Assembly (NCBI RefSeq): GCF_010389155.1
Contig: NC_057761.1
Span: 19,098,501-19,162,500, forward strand
Reading direction: 5' to 3'
Length of the DNA: 64,000 nucleotides
Source: Erigeron canadensis
Taxonomy: Eukaryota; Streptophyta; Magnoliopsida; Asterales; Asteraceae
Part shown: piece by piece, positions 10,449-21,520 of the stretch
Layout of the letters: each line of letters begins with the position of its first letter
Numbering within the stretch: position 1 is the stretch's first letter
Made by a program: the position numbers and the translations under genes
Notes under the pieces: generated by a model
Seen by the model: only the letters and a program-made list of their open reading frames with translations
Databases searched by the model: none
Told to the model about the DNA's origin: nothing

Positions 10449-12874
10449 TTATATCCCAGGCCTGCCTAGGATCGCCTGGAATGGGGAAGTTCCATTGACC
10501 ACTAGGAAACTAATTTTCTCAGTTCGTTTCCACCTTCCTTCTCTGATGGTCATCTTGACCGATAGCTTTCCCATGGGTACACCTGTTTCTCCGGAGTACC
10601 CTTGTACCGAAGCGTCTGTCTTTTTGAGGTTCATTCGTGACACAGGGTGTAACTTCCAAAATGCTTCTTCGTACAGCACATTACATTCACTCCCTGTATC
10701 TACCATTATCTCCTTGACTTTTGATATTTCCAAAAGGGCAGTGATTACAAGTGGATCACGGAAAACCTTGTATGTCGAAGGAAAGGAATGTTGCTTACAT
10801 CGCCACGATACATCTTGGGAGCGGGCGCTATTCCACAGTTTTTCTTTAAATAGCATAGATGGTTTTTTCTGGCCTTTTTTCTTTTCTCCTTGTTCGTCCT
10901 CCTTCTTGGGGTTTTGTTGCCTCACACTTTTAACCAGGTGAGCCAGCTTTCCTTCGCTAATAGCTTCTTCAATGGCTTTCTTTAACTGCCAGCAGGTGTT
11001 GGTATCGTGACCGTAGTCCTGATGAAACTCGCAGTATTTGGAAGTGTCTCTTCTGCTCCTTGGGTTCAATCGGGTGTGTGGAAAATTCTTTGCTAAGCTT
11101 TAGGTGAGCAGGATTTCTTTGGGTCTTGTTCAGTTCTGGCAAAATAGTCTTGTGAAGTCCCCTATCTTCTTTCTGGTATGGGCTATATTTAGGTCTTTCT
11201 CTGTCATTTCCCCATTTCCCTTTCTTTGCTGAAGCGTCTTTGTCATGTGGGGGACTGTTGTTCCCTTTAGAAGCTATTTCCCTCGCATCCAAGAATACAT
11301 GTGTTCTTTTTTGAACTTGCTCATAAGTGTTCGGGAGGTCCCTATATAGTAATTCTACTAGTGGTTTGTGCCGAAGGCCGTGAATTAGTCCTGATATCGT
11401 CTGGGACTTAGCAAGGTCTACTATATCCTCTATCTCTGTGGTAAACCTGTCAATGAATGACCTGCAGCTTTCCGTCTCTCTTTGTCTTATCCTGTGGGCT
11501 GCCACATAGATTTTCTTGTGTTTCTTCTGTTGACTGAACCGGGCCCTGAATTTTTCTTTGAGGTCGTCGAAGCTCACAATAGACCCTTTCGTTACGCTCT
11601 TCAACCATTCTCTGGCATCTCCTTCAAGGGCGTACCTAAACATTCGGCATGCAATAGGTACGTTCCATGCTTTCATCTCTGCCACACCCTCGAATGCTTC
11701 CAGGAAGTCATCCGGGTCGCTCTTTCCTTTATAGGTCCCAAGGTGGGAAGGATATTTTAAGTCGGTTGGGAGGGGGTAGCTTTGTATTCAGGCGATGAAG
11801 GGTGAGTTTTCGACGCTTCCTCCAACCATGCTGAGTTCGAGAGGATTTTGGTACGTTGTAGCCCCCCAATTCTGAGGCCTGTACGGCCTTGGAATTGGTG
11901 TTGTCCCAAAGGTTTGTGTTGCAAATTGGGGTGCAAAATACTGATGTAAGGGCCCCACCGCCTGGTTACCATACGGCTGGGAATGATATTGTGGGCCGCT
12001 CGTGTTTCCATAACTCTGCCCCGAGTATCCTTGGTTATATAAGCTTTGATACGTCGATCCAAAGGTCCTGTGATAGTTAGCCCCTGAGATCCCTGATGAG
12101 TGTAGCCCGGGGGTACTTGGTAAGTTTGACCCGAAGTTCTTGTGTTTATTCCTGATGGGGCGTTATGAACTTGAGGCGCGCTTCGCGATGGACCATCGTT
12201 TTCACCTCTGGGATTTCCCCTAGTGCTCTGTGGGTTTCGGTCTGGAACGGACTGTCCCCTAGGTACTTCGGATTGCTGACCCTCTGTCCCTGTACCCCTA
12301 GTGCGGGAGTCGTCCTGAATCCTCCCTTCCGGGGGCAGGTCTCTGGGTTCCGGACCCTCGGGTCTCCCTCCTCCTGAGTGGCTTTGAGGATCTTGGCGTG
12401 TGAGGGCTCTGCTACCCAGGTCAAAGCCGTACCCGACTCCGATTCGAGGTCTTGAATCTCTGGGATATCTCCGAAGTTCTCTTGGTGGGGTTTCTGCATC
12501 ATAATCGTCATTTGTCTCGCCATCAAAATCTAGCACCCTGCTAGTGCTGCCCAGCGCCCCAGTTCTCCTAAGATGGCTAATAGTTTGCCGGATATGACCG
12601 TAATTTCTGATGATATAATCGGGTCAAACAGCATCGGGTTTCTTGTCGGGGATCCCCGTGAAAACCTACCGTGGCCTTCAGATGTTTGAGTAGTACGCTC
12701 TACGCCGCCTTCAACGAGGGAGCCTATTTGTCGATTATCGCCAACAGGTGTTACAATTGCTGGGCTAGAAGTGGGTGGGGTATTCGTGACTGGTTCGTTT
12801 CCAGCCGATTGCTGGGTTCGCGATTCAAAACCTGGCGGTACATCGGCCATTTTCCTAGCCTTGATTCGGTACAA
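10449..12874 (-). pseudogene. gag-protease of the nested gypsy-type element, frameshifted
   Basis: Reading downwards, an N-terminal part (12874-12530) is followed in a second frame by a Pro/Gly/Arg-rich linker (12536-11757). The Gag domain (PF03732-like) then carries AEMKAWNVPIACRMFRYALE and FDDLKEKFRARF (11685-10969). The next segment shows a zinc-knuckle-like CEFHQDYGHDTNTC and the retropepsin motif VDTGSECNVLY, ending with ILGRPGI (11069-10449). At least three frame changes, plus an in-frame TAA after the protease end, make translation of one polyprotein impossible as it stands. It would encode capsid and its processing protease. There is no reverse transcriptase downstream. Confidence 0.82.
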
Positions 12875-12924
12875 GAAAGGAAGGGTTGTATGGTGTTTTT
12901 GTTTTTTGGTAGGACAAAGATATA

Positions 12925-12944
12925 GGGTCCCACGGATGGCGCCA
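12925..12944 (-). other. Primer-binding site of the nested element
   Basis: On the minus strand, TGGCGCCATCCGTGGGACCC begins one base after the 5' LTR. The TGGCGCC start is usual in Ty3/gypsy elements of the Tat/Athila group. I do not assign the tRNA species. Confidence 0.7.
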
Positions 12945-12945
12945 A

Positions 12946-13348
12946 TGTTTTTGCACCGGATTACGCTAAGGATGAATGGGGGAGGTTTTTGACTCTGATT
13001 ACTAGCGATTCCCTATAGGTAGAGTGTAAGCCTCTTTACGCTAATCAAAGTCGGAGTGTGTTATGTTCTTATCTCGTCGAATACCCTTTTTATAGGACCA
13101 GAAGTTCGTAAGGTGGGAGAACTCCTTTGTAGATAGGTTTTCCCCATTTTTAGGAATAGATTTAATTTCCTAAATAAGTTGGAACCGATCGTCCGTATTC
13201 TAGGGAAGGAGAGATTTAGGTGATCTCTTCTTTATTTGGGTATTATTTCCAGCTAGGTGCCTTTCACGCGCAGGTTCTTTCGCGACCCTGCGGGGTAACA
13301 TTTGTTCGTTTAGCAGGCCCTTCGTAGCGTAGTACGGATACGCCATCA
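12946..13348 (-). repeat. 5' LTR of the nested gypsy-type element
   Basis: A 403-bp partner of 6672-7091, nearly identical except for a few substitutions and the local insertion in the other copy. Ends are TG and CA; target duplication CTTCT follows at 13349-13353. Confidence 0.95.
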
Positions 13349-13353
13349 CTTCT

Positions 13354-14320
13354 TATATGTTCATTATATCCGAAATTCATAATTTTCTTTATATCCGAAA
13401 AGATTTTTTTGGCAATGTTGTGTGAGTGAGTTGTAACCTTATTTATCCCACATCATCCGAAATCTTTTATCGGTACTATATCCGGAAGCTCAAGTGAGGA
13501 AAACTTTTTCTCTTATATCCATATCCAATTTTTTGTGTCACTAGATATCCGAACTCCCTTATTTTATTTTATTTTTTTATGTCCGAGAACCTTTATTGGT
13601 CACTTATATCTGTAAACCTTAGTTTGTGACTTTTATATCCGAAAACCACAAATACCAAATATCCAAATTGCCCTTTTTCTATCCTTTATATTTGAAAACT
13701 CCAAAATATTAGAATACCACCGAAACTTATTAGTCATTGTATCCGAAAAACATTTATCTTCCCCATATCTTAAATCTTTCTTTTGTCTTCATTATTCAAA
13801 TATTACACCCGAAAACCTCATCTACCCCATCCCACCTTGACACATACATCCGAAATCCTTACAATCTATTACCTTCAATTTTTTTAAAGATTTCGGTATC
13901 AATAATCCTTACAAAAAAAAAACTCTCAATCACGTGGGAATGTAGGACAACTTGACTTCAATTTGAAATTGTAATTGTGGTAAATATTTAAGTATCATTT
14001 TGGCTCAAGTTGCAATAGGCTTCACGAGGTGATCAAATTTTTTGTTGATTGGGTTAAGTGTCATTTAGGTTGATTTTTTTTTTGTTTGTTTGGCTGAATT
14101 TTGTTGTTGGGCTGAATACTTATCATCAGTTGGACTGGATTTTGGATATTTTTTAGGCTGTCATTTGGCTTATTTTATTGGGCAGCTATTAGAACTTTTA
14201 ATTCTAAGATGACGACCTATACACCATAAGACATTTTTTCAAATATCTGATTTTAAGAGAGCTAGTTTCATCCATGCTTACACAACCTACTTGGGCTCAA
14301 GAGAAACTTCGTAAAGATGG
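13354..14320 (+). repeat. Leader of the outer element with recurrent ATATCCGAAAACC motif
   Basis: No ORF with recognisable content. The motif ATATCCGAAA(A/T)C(C/T) recurs at irregular spacing here (for example near 13369, 13391, 13472, 13638, 13740, 13808 and 13848). Two further copies lie left of the nested element (about 6520 and 6608), so the array was one block before that insertion. Confidence 0.6.
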
Positions 14321-15753
14321 TTGTGTTCATGTTGTTCAACTACCTCGATTCAACCTCGTACCACTCCTTACACTGCAAAAATTTACTCAACCAAACAATA
14401 TGCTTTTAACATATTCCATTTAATTGAGCTTGAGAATGAGAAACTCAAATTGGAATACAAAGAGCTCAAGTCGGCAAATGATCTCATTTTGGGAAACTTT
14501 GAAAATATTCAAAAAGAAAATGATGAGTTGCATTCCACGGTTTCCAAGTTAACTCATGAGTTACAAAACAAGAAAACCATTTTTTTCAGCAAAGAGAGAA
14601 GATTTTTGAAGATAATTGAGCAACTACAATGCCTATTCTTCCTCTTTGAAAACTCAACTTACAAACCAGTCAACCGAAGTTAGTCCATCCTCGTCCCTCA
14701 ATCTAGATTCACCACTCTGTGAACCAATATGTGTGTCAACCGTTGCTGCCTCTGTAATTGTTTTGCCATTTACCAAGTCAACTGAGCTGGATATACCTAA
14801 GTCCCGGCCAGATCAAGAAATCAATGACTTAATTGAATCAGTTATCTCGGGCTCCTCTTTAAACTCAGATACCCACCCCGCTGGTGTTCAAAGCCAACAA
14901 GTACCTTGTTTTGCAAATGCGCATGTGAGCACAGGTGTCTCGATTACAAAGAAACCTGATTCATTTTCCAAGCAAACAACTTACTCAACAACTAAGAACA
15001 TTTCAAACTTACCAAAGACGAAAACACTTTGTTTTAAGCCAGCCACACCATTCCCGATGAAGACAACTCAACTATCTAAAAAGCTCACATCATCCAAAAC
15101 ACCACCTAGAGCTACCCAAACCACTAAAGACAACAAATCCCCACCCAACCATTTCTACAAAACAAGACCATATACCACATCAAGGAAGGCTTCTATTGGC
15201 AATTCACCAAAAGTTGCCTACTTCATCAAAGTCCTTTAATCCACTTTAGAAAGTTCAAACCCCATACTTTTCCTCCAAATCATTACAACTCAGTCGCGAT
15301 GTAAATGGAAAAGTTCAATTTCATGATCAATATGGGTGGTTTAGTGCTTCACCTAAGATTTTTGGAACCTTGACTTCTTCTAAGTCTTCACTGGAACATC
15401 CAAATCTTTATTTCCCAAGGCCAAGTCGTGTGTGGAAACAACCAAAAGATGTTTCTTCAAATTCCACACAAATAAAATCATTCAAATACTCTTTCTCGGA
15501 GTTAATTGCTCTTGCACCACGAGACATTCATGCTAGCGTGCAAAAGTTAGATGATTTTGTCCAAACACCTCCACCTACTTTTAAAGCACCGTTGACTCCA
15601 CAAAAACTATTTCAAAATGAAACATTGTGTTTCAAGTCAAAATGGAATGCAACATCTTTGGATCAGATTGATACAACTTACAAGTGCTTTTCTAAAGTGT
15701 CTAATACCATTGGACCCGTTCTTAAATGGGTTCCAAAGGTTGTTTCAAAGTAA
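14321..15753 (+). pseudogene. Gag/spacer polypeptide remnant of the outer copia-type element
   Basis: An open frame at 14321-14683 encodes a Glu/Lys/Leu-rich coiled coil (ELENEKLKLEYKELKSAN). It continues in other frames (14616-15239, 15370-15753) as low-complexity Ser/Thr/Pro/Lys sequence ending in GPVLKWVPKVV. A KWVP motif of this type marks the Gag-protease junction in the large Sirevirus further right (KWVPKS near 58930, VPKVG near 59318), which supports the same lineage. One RATQTT motif resembles the LC8-type TQT sites of that element. There is no protease, integrase or RT after it. Confidence 0.6.
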
Positions 15754-15885
15754 GTTGATGTCAAGTGGCTTTAGTGTATAACCCAAGCTAAAATCGTTTT
15801 CTCAAGACTTTACTTCATAATCAACCGTTTGATCTGTATCAACTTATTGCTATTCATAATGAACATGACGTTTCATATTCATCAT

Positions 15886-16110
15886 GCGGGGGAGAGATAG
15901 AAAGAAAATTCATCATTTAAGGGGGAGCAAAAACTAATCAAATCGAAGTTTCAAAGATAGAAAGAAAATTCATCATTTAAGAGGAAGCAAAAGAAGATTC
16001 ATCATTTGAAGGGGAGCAAATGAAGATTCGTCGTTTGAGAGGAGGCAAATAAAAAGTTTATATAAAAAGCTCTGAAAGATGTACACGCAGTTGAAGGGGA
16101 GCAAAAGAAT
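15886..16110 (+). repeat. Cluster of degenerate polypurine tracts (mPPT-like)
   Basis: A unit like ATTCATCATTTAAGGGGGAG, followed by CAAA, recurs about five times with variants (GAGGAAGC, GAAGGGGAGC, GAGAGGAGGC). A last tract AAAAAGGGGAGAA stands at 16281-16293, immediately before the 3' LTR. Multiple polypurine tracts are a known trait of Sireviruses. Confidence 0.7.
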
Positions 16111-16293
16111 TTCCAAACCTTAAAATACAATCTTCACAATACCAACACCATCACCTGAAGATTTTCATTCTCATAGCCCAAGTCACCACTAATAATTTCC
16201 ATTTCTAAAACTCAAACAAGCGACGAATGATCAAGGAATCAGAACCCTTAGTCGATTTGAATACCGACGACAATTCACACAAAAAGGGGAGAA

Positions 16294-16535
16294 TGTTAGG
16301 ACTAATATTTGTGATGAATTGTATTATGTTATAGACTAGAGGGAATATTTTTTGTAAGTTGATCTTTGGGTATTTAAGCCCCAAGGATTAGTGTTCTTGT
16401 CAAGCCTTTTACCATTTTCCTAAACCTAATTAACCATTTTGGCAGCCGCATTGTTTTTACATTTCCTTAACATTCAACCATTTTCCTTTGATCTTGATCT
16501 TATGCGTTGCTTATATTATTAGTTTATACATTACA
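16294..16535 (+). repeat. 3' LTR of the outer copia-type element
   Basis: A 242-bp LTR from TGTTAGGACTAAT to TTATACATTACA. Its last 182 bp pair with 6052-6235. The flanking GTACA could be one copy of a target duplication, but the left partner is lost. Confidence 0.9.
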
Positions 16536-16610
16536 GTACATTATCTACACCTAAGCTTGGGTGTGATAGCCATATATTCACTATTTCCATGTGTGTATAT
16601 ATATATATAT

Positions 16611-16935
16611 ATAGGAAACTAGGGTAACACTCTGGTGAGAACACTTTTAAAATAAGAACGATGAGAACACTTAAAAACATCATTTTAATGCATTAAAAGT
16701 ACATAAAACTAACATAGTCTAGAACTAATTATCATTATCTAAGTGTTTAACACATTGAGCCGTCAAAATCGAAAAAATCAAGTTTTTTGTTGGATGCATC
16801 ATTTTGAAGAATATGTAACCAAGATGGATGCACAAAAAAACATGATTTTTTCCTTGATTTTGACATGTCAATGTGTTGTTAAACACCTAAATAATTATAC
16901 AATATGTTAGTTTTATGGACTTTAGTAGTTTTTAA
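16611..16935. mobile_element. Foldback MITE family A, copy 3 (right arm shortened)
   Basis: It opens after a TA tract with AGGGTAACACTCTGGTGAGA and AAAATAAGAACGATGAGAAC, as in the copies at 3886 and 4213. The central hairpin is recognisable. The right arm stops at TTTTATGGACTTTAGTAG. It lies in or just after the unresolved 3' part of the CBP60 gene. Confidence 0.72.
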
Positions 16936-17031
16936 GTATTCTTATTTGTTTTTATTTTAATTTAGTTTTTATTTTAGCATAGAATTTTTAGTACTGGATT
17001 GTAACATTTCACATTTGTTTTATATACGTAC

Positions 17032-19791
17032 CTTGCGTTAGAAGAGGATCAGTGTCAATCAAAGTACCATCAATTACTTCTAAAGAGTTCCAATTTAGAT
17101 AAGCCTCGTGAACAAATTTTTGGAGCATAACCTGATCACACATATAATGATATAAACATACGAGATCCTTAATTAATTAGTTTGTTACGACACTTCTTGG
17201 AGACTAGTTGATCCATGCTTCTTTTGTGAAGTTCTAGCTATTTAGCTTTAAAAAAAATAAAAAAATAAATTGAGGTGTAAATCTTTAAATTTAATTTGTC
17301 CAACTCTTTTTATGCTAATTCTAAAGTCTTCGCACATATATTTTGCGTTGACATATGCATAATACACTAAAATATTTGAGTTATTAGTATTAAAAGTATG
17401 TATATATACATAGAATAAAAAAAAGTAATGGAGGGAACCCTAGCCCCATTACCATAATTGGATACCTATCGACTCACCCTATATGAGCCATATGATATCG
17501 GTATAATACCTTCATCCTAGTCCCCACATGATCTAGGCACCCCGAATGATGGAATCCGCGTATTTAAACTTCACATGTGAGTCTAGGCTTCATTGGAAAC
17601 GGGTACCTTAAAAAAATTATTTTTTGTGCCAGGGATCGAACCCGAAACCTTAATGTGTAAATATATATATATGTTTGTATGGAGATAGGCTAACTATTAA
17701 CAAACCTTGTTTAGGCTTAAAAGCTCTTTGCCAATGAATGTTTCTCCATTGATTACAGCTTTGACCACTTGACAAATTTGGTTCAAGAAGATGGTATGGT
17801 CATGTCCGCGTGATATATAGAGCTTGCAATCAAGTACACAATTCCTTGCATGCTTTATTGTAACTTCCCACATTTTATCGGACATTCCAAGCCCTAAAAT
17901 CTGTTAAAATAAAGCTAGATCATCATTGCATGAAACTAGTACGTTAATTCTAAATTAATCAATATGGCACATTCGACATTCCAAATTAATATACTATACG
18001 CTAGCAAAAAAAATTCACTATACTCACATCAGGATTTGAACTTCGGGTCTTTTTAAGTCCCCCAAGTACCGTTAATAATTAGTCGGATACACTAATGCTG
18101 ACTTAAACTAACTCTATAGTTTAAAATGTGAAATCAAATACCTTTCGAAGTTTAGCTTCATTGACAACCAAATGCTTTAAGAAATCTTGTACGGTTTTGA
18201 TATCATTTGCAGCGAGCTTCTTATGGAATGCTCCATCTTTTCCGATCTTCTCTAAGCGCCACACATCATCTCCAAGCATTGGTGGGTGATGCTTCTTGTA
18301 CACTATAAACAATTTAAAGATACAACATCGAACATTACCTTGCTTCTTGTAAACTACGAGTATATAGCTAGTTTGAATTTTAGAGTCTTTTTGTTCCAAC
18401 TTTGACCATAAATATTTTTTTTGTGTTATATGATACCGGATGAAAATTATATCATAATGAAAATACTTTGTAAAACAATCCATATAAAAAGTACGAAGTT
18501 AAAATATTTACGATCAACGTGTATGTGAACGGGTGCATGTATACGTATTATTCGTGATTAGAATATATATGTAGATCAAGAGACATACATTCACCACGAT
18601 GATCTTTAACTGTAAAGGCTTCAGTCACGGCCTCATGTATTACATATCCGGAAGTTTCTCCTTGAACAACACGGGCTGCAATCCGGAACTTTCTGCTTCG
18701 TATCCAGCTTGAGTTATCAGTGATTTCAATATCGCCTACCGAAACAACACCATCTCTCATGGTAACAATAACATCCCCAGCAAGCAATGGCCTTTTGCCA
18801 TTTCGTTCCTTTACAATATTCTTTTCAAACTCATCCTTCGTCCATGTGTTCCTTTCTATACAAGGAAAATCCCCATCTATGACAACAAGTTGTAACTTGA
18901 AAGCACAAGAAATCGTCGATTCTTGGTTTTTACGTACGTCAAATAGATATATTTCAAGAGGGTTTCCATCTTCATCGAGTATTTTAGTGCCTGTATAAAT
19001 TGGTAGACTAAGATTCTTTCTGAATTTAAGTTGCAGCGTCGAGGGTTCGAGTGCATTGATATGCAACGAATTTGACATAGTGTTAGATTGTGTTATTCTT
19101 CTTAATTCTCTCTGGACCTCCTCATTTACCTAAGGTAATAGGTAATCATCATATTCATATATATGTAACATAATAAGATTCAACTTGTTATAGAAGATAA
19201 CTATAATTAGATGACAAGATCAATTATATATCTCCAAAAAAGTGGTAAATGATCAATCGTACCACTCTTCGTAGCATCGGCTCCAAAGCTGCACAGAAAT
19301 TCTGAACAAAATTCATCTTTACTGCTTCCCCTATTGCACTGTCCAAAATTAAAAGTTATTTCCATTTTACGGAATTATTAACAATACTTTAGGGGTGTTT
19401 GCGGTTGCGTTTTTGAAATGAATTTTACGTTTTCAAAACTGCGATTTTAGTCAAACAGTTTTTTTTATTATTCGTGTTTTACAAATTTAATAATCAAATA
19501 ATCACTCCAGATAACAACCAAACACCCCCAATATATACATGTGCATGGAAAATGAGTATATGGTTGTCACACGTCTAAGCTTAGATGTGTAACGATTTTA
19601 GTTATAGTAGTGAATTCGGTTATTTTGATGAGTTTTAGAAACAACATAGATAGAAAAAGAGATACAATATAATTAATTAATTATGCTAACACGTACGAAG
19701 CCAAAGACGGTCTAGCTCTCAGACGACGTCTTTCATTCTCCGGATATTGGCTGTGGTCCGGTTTGTGATCAGCAAACCTCTTGGCTGTCAT
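17032..19791 (-). CDS. CBP60: Calmodulin-binding protein 60 (CBP60) family transcription factor, 3' end not found
   Basis: A plant calmodulin-binding, nuclear DNA-binding protein of the CBP60/SARD1 family, whose members control salicylate and defence genes. Six exons join in frame: 19791-19697 (ATG; RPSLAS), 19338-19263 (LEPMLRRV), 19129-18589 ([38 protein letters not shown]), 18302-18142 ([21 protein letters not shown]), 17900-17706 ([17 protein letters not shown]) and 17131-17032 ([16 protein letters not shown]). All sites are GT-AG. The Leu codon of DHRGEL is completed across the third intron exactly as in family members. That gives about 389 residues covering the central DNA-binding region. 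The C-terminal exon(s) are not recognisable to the left, where the MITE at 16611 and the retroelement ending at 16535 lie. Either the last intron hosts them or the gene is truncated. Confidence 0.87.
17430..17665 (-). mobile_element. Possible tRNA-derived SINE in a CBP60 intron
   Basis: On the minus strand GGTTTCGGGTTCGATCCC resembles an RNA polymerase III B box. About 230 bp of unique-looking sequence follow, ending in a T-rich tail. I could not find a convincing A box or target duplication, so the class is uncertain. Confidence 0.35.
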
Positions 19792-21301
19792 TTTCTTAAT
19801 TTATAAGACGAATTTCTGAATTTTAGAATCCTGGGTACATGTGTGTTGAGTGAAGAGAATATGTTAATATGGAGTGATATATGTAATTAATTAAGAAGAA
19901 GCTAGACGAATTATGAAGAAGTCTTGGTCTATGTAAAGTAGAATAATATAGTGGGGAAGTTTCGTGGAATGATTTAGGAAGAAGGCTGGTAATAGAATAT
20001 CAATTACTGGGAGATTCAAGGAACCTCATGTAAAACTCTCTCTTGACGTTGACTTGCTTTTATTAGTAAAGTGAACTACTCAAGTCTCCATATATAGAAA
20101 TTAATGAAAATCTCATCCGACCCGAATTCGACTTAAGAGGGCTCTTTATGGGCTTTTTGGTTTTTTTTCCCTTCGGTTTGTATGACAAAATTAAATTCTT
20201 CATATAAGCACGTCCTTGTCAATGTTGAAAATTCTTTGCTTTTAATTTCGAACGGAAAAGACGAATAGAGAGAAAATGTTGTGACTCATATATTTTGTTT
20301 TTCCTTCTTATATATTTGTATAGATATATGTATATCAATAATTACTCTCTCCTTCTCTCCGTCCTATTGCAAGCGTTTTATTTTGAACATTCAAAGTCTT
20401 AATATTTAAACTTTGACTTTAAATATATTTTTTTGTGTTAAATAAAACTTGACGAAAATTATATCATTGGAAAACACTTATAAAACACAATCAATTCATA
20501 TAACTTTCATCAAATATTATTTAATATAAAGAAAATTATTTATGGTCAAAGTTGCAAAAGTAATATTTTGAAAATTCAAAACATGACACTTCTAGTAGGA
20601 CGGGGAAGTATATAAATAAAATATAAAGTGATAAGGAAATGAATGAGAATAGAAAACGTGAGGGATGAGTCTATTGGAAATCAGTTTGGATAGTGGTGAG
20701 ATTGAGTTGATGAGATGACTAAACTGGAAAATAAAAAAAATATAAAAAAGGGTTAACCATAAAAAGCTCTGTAAATGTGATTTGACTAGAAAGTTATTTA
20801 AAGATATTATTATGAATAAATATTAGATGGATGTTCATATATGGTAACGAGATAATTGTATTGTGTTAAGAGATTTATTTCTTGGAGAACACTCTTCATT
20901 TGTAGATATATAAACATATGTATTGGTGATGATAATAATAGATTTCTCTATTGTCTCTATTTCTCTTGTCTTCTTTATTGTTTCTTCTTTATAGTTTTAC
21001 AACACGTTGTTCTAAAAACCTAAACAATAATATTTAGGTTGAGGTAGTCATTGAATTAAGTATCTGAGTTTACGGCTTTGAGGAGTTCTTATTCTTGGAA
21101 TCTCTAAAACACCCGAGCTATCTGTCATCATCGCCGTTTACTGCATATGTGATTATGAGATTCAATCACTTCAATAAAAGATGGGTAGAATTCTAAACTT
21201 TATTGAATAGTTCATGCATAACTTGATTATTGTGTACAGTCAATACTTAATTTCTTTCAATATAATACCGTATTAATACTTAAATATATATATAATAAGA
21301 G
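19792..21301. other. Spacer upstream of CBP60
   Basis: AT-rich DNA without a supported gene. The part next to 19792 should contain the CBP60 5' UTR and promoter, but I see no clear TATA box placement. An imperfect inverted pair near 20380-20590 (TTTTGAACATTCAAAGT... and TTTTGAAAATTCAAAAC...) could be a weak foldback repeat. Confidence 0.4.
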
Positions 21302-21520
21302 TAAAGGGAGTTTATGGCTGATAGATACCCAACAATAGGTATAGAACCAACAAAACTACGTCGTTTCAACAACAAAATACCCCACATAACATCTCTCTCC
21401 ACACCCGATCCATCTCCCTCCTCTTTTCTCTAATTTTTTTCTTCTTTTGGCACTATCCCCACGTTCTTTTCTCCCCTATTCCAATCATATAACTACAAAA
21501 AAGGTACACTCTTTTATCTT
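21302..21520 (+). repeat. Left terminal inverted repeat of a MULE
   Basis: TAAAGGGAGTTTATGGCTGA and the ~200 bp after it recur as the reverse complement at 24842-25059 at roughly 90% identity by eye, including CATCTCCCTCCTCTTTTCTC and GGTACACTCTTTTAT. Long inverted repeats of this size are typical of Mutator-like elements. Confidence 0.88.

Larger units (their letters stand above)
6672..13348 (-). mobile_element. Nested gypsy-type (Tat-like) LTR element: gag-protease, no pol, antisense extra ORF
   Basis: This is a structurally complete 6677-bp element inserted in the outer copia derivative. It has two LTRs, a perfect 5-bp target duplication CTTCT, a primer site starting TGGCGCCA beside the 5' LTR (12946-13348) and a purine tract beside the 3' LTR. 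Minus-strand coding covers a proline-rich N-terminal extension, the retrotransposon Gag domain, a zinc-knuckle-like motif and an aspartic protease. Reverse transcriptase, RNase H and integrase are absent. The space up to the 3' LTR holds an oppositely oriented, intron-bearing ORF of the putative gypsy-type transposase family (PF04195). Extra ORFs of this kind are known from Tat-lineage elements. The element must rely on another element's pol. Confidence 0.88.
6052..16535 (+). mobile_element. Outer non-autonomous copia-type LTR element, interrupted by a nested element
   Basis: It is framed by the truncated 5' LTR (6052-6235) and a full 242-bp 3' LTR (16294-16535), with an initiator-Met primer site and a polypurine tract AAAAAGGGGAGAA just before the 3' LTR. 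Without the nested insertion it is only about 3.8 kb. Internal sequence codes for a coiled-coil/spacer Gag-like polypeptide, but no integrase, reverse transcriptase or RNase H was found. A cluster of polypurine tracts near the 3' end suggests a Sirevirus-derived deletion product that would depend on a helper element. Confidence 0.82.

Noticed and set aside
15886..16110. CRISPR-like repeat array
   Set aside because: Units are degenerate, purine-rich and sit before an LTR in a plant retroelement; they are polypurine tracts.
17430..17665. A tRNA gene, because of the B-box-like GGTTCGATCCC
   Set aside because: No acceptor stem, anticodon arm or A box could be folded; at most a SINE remnant.
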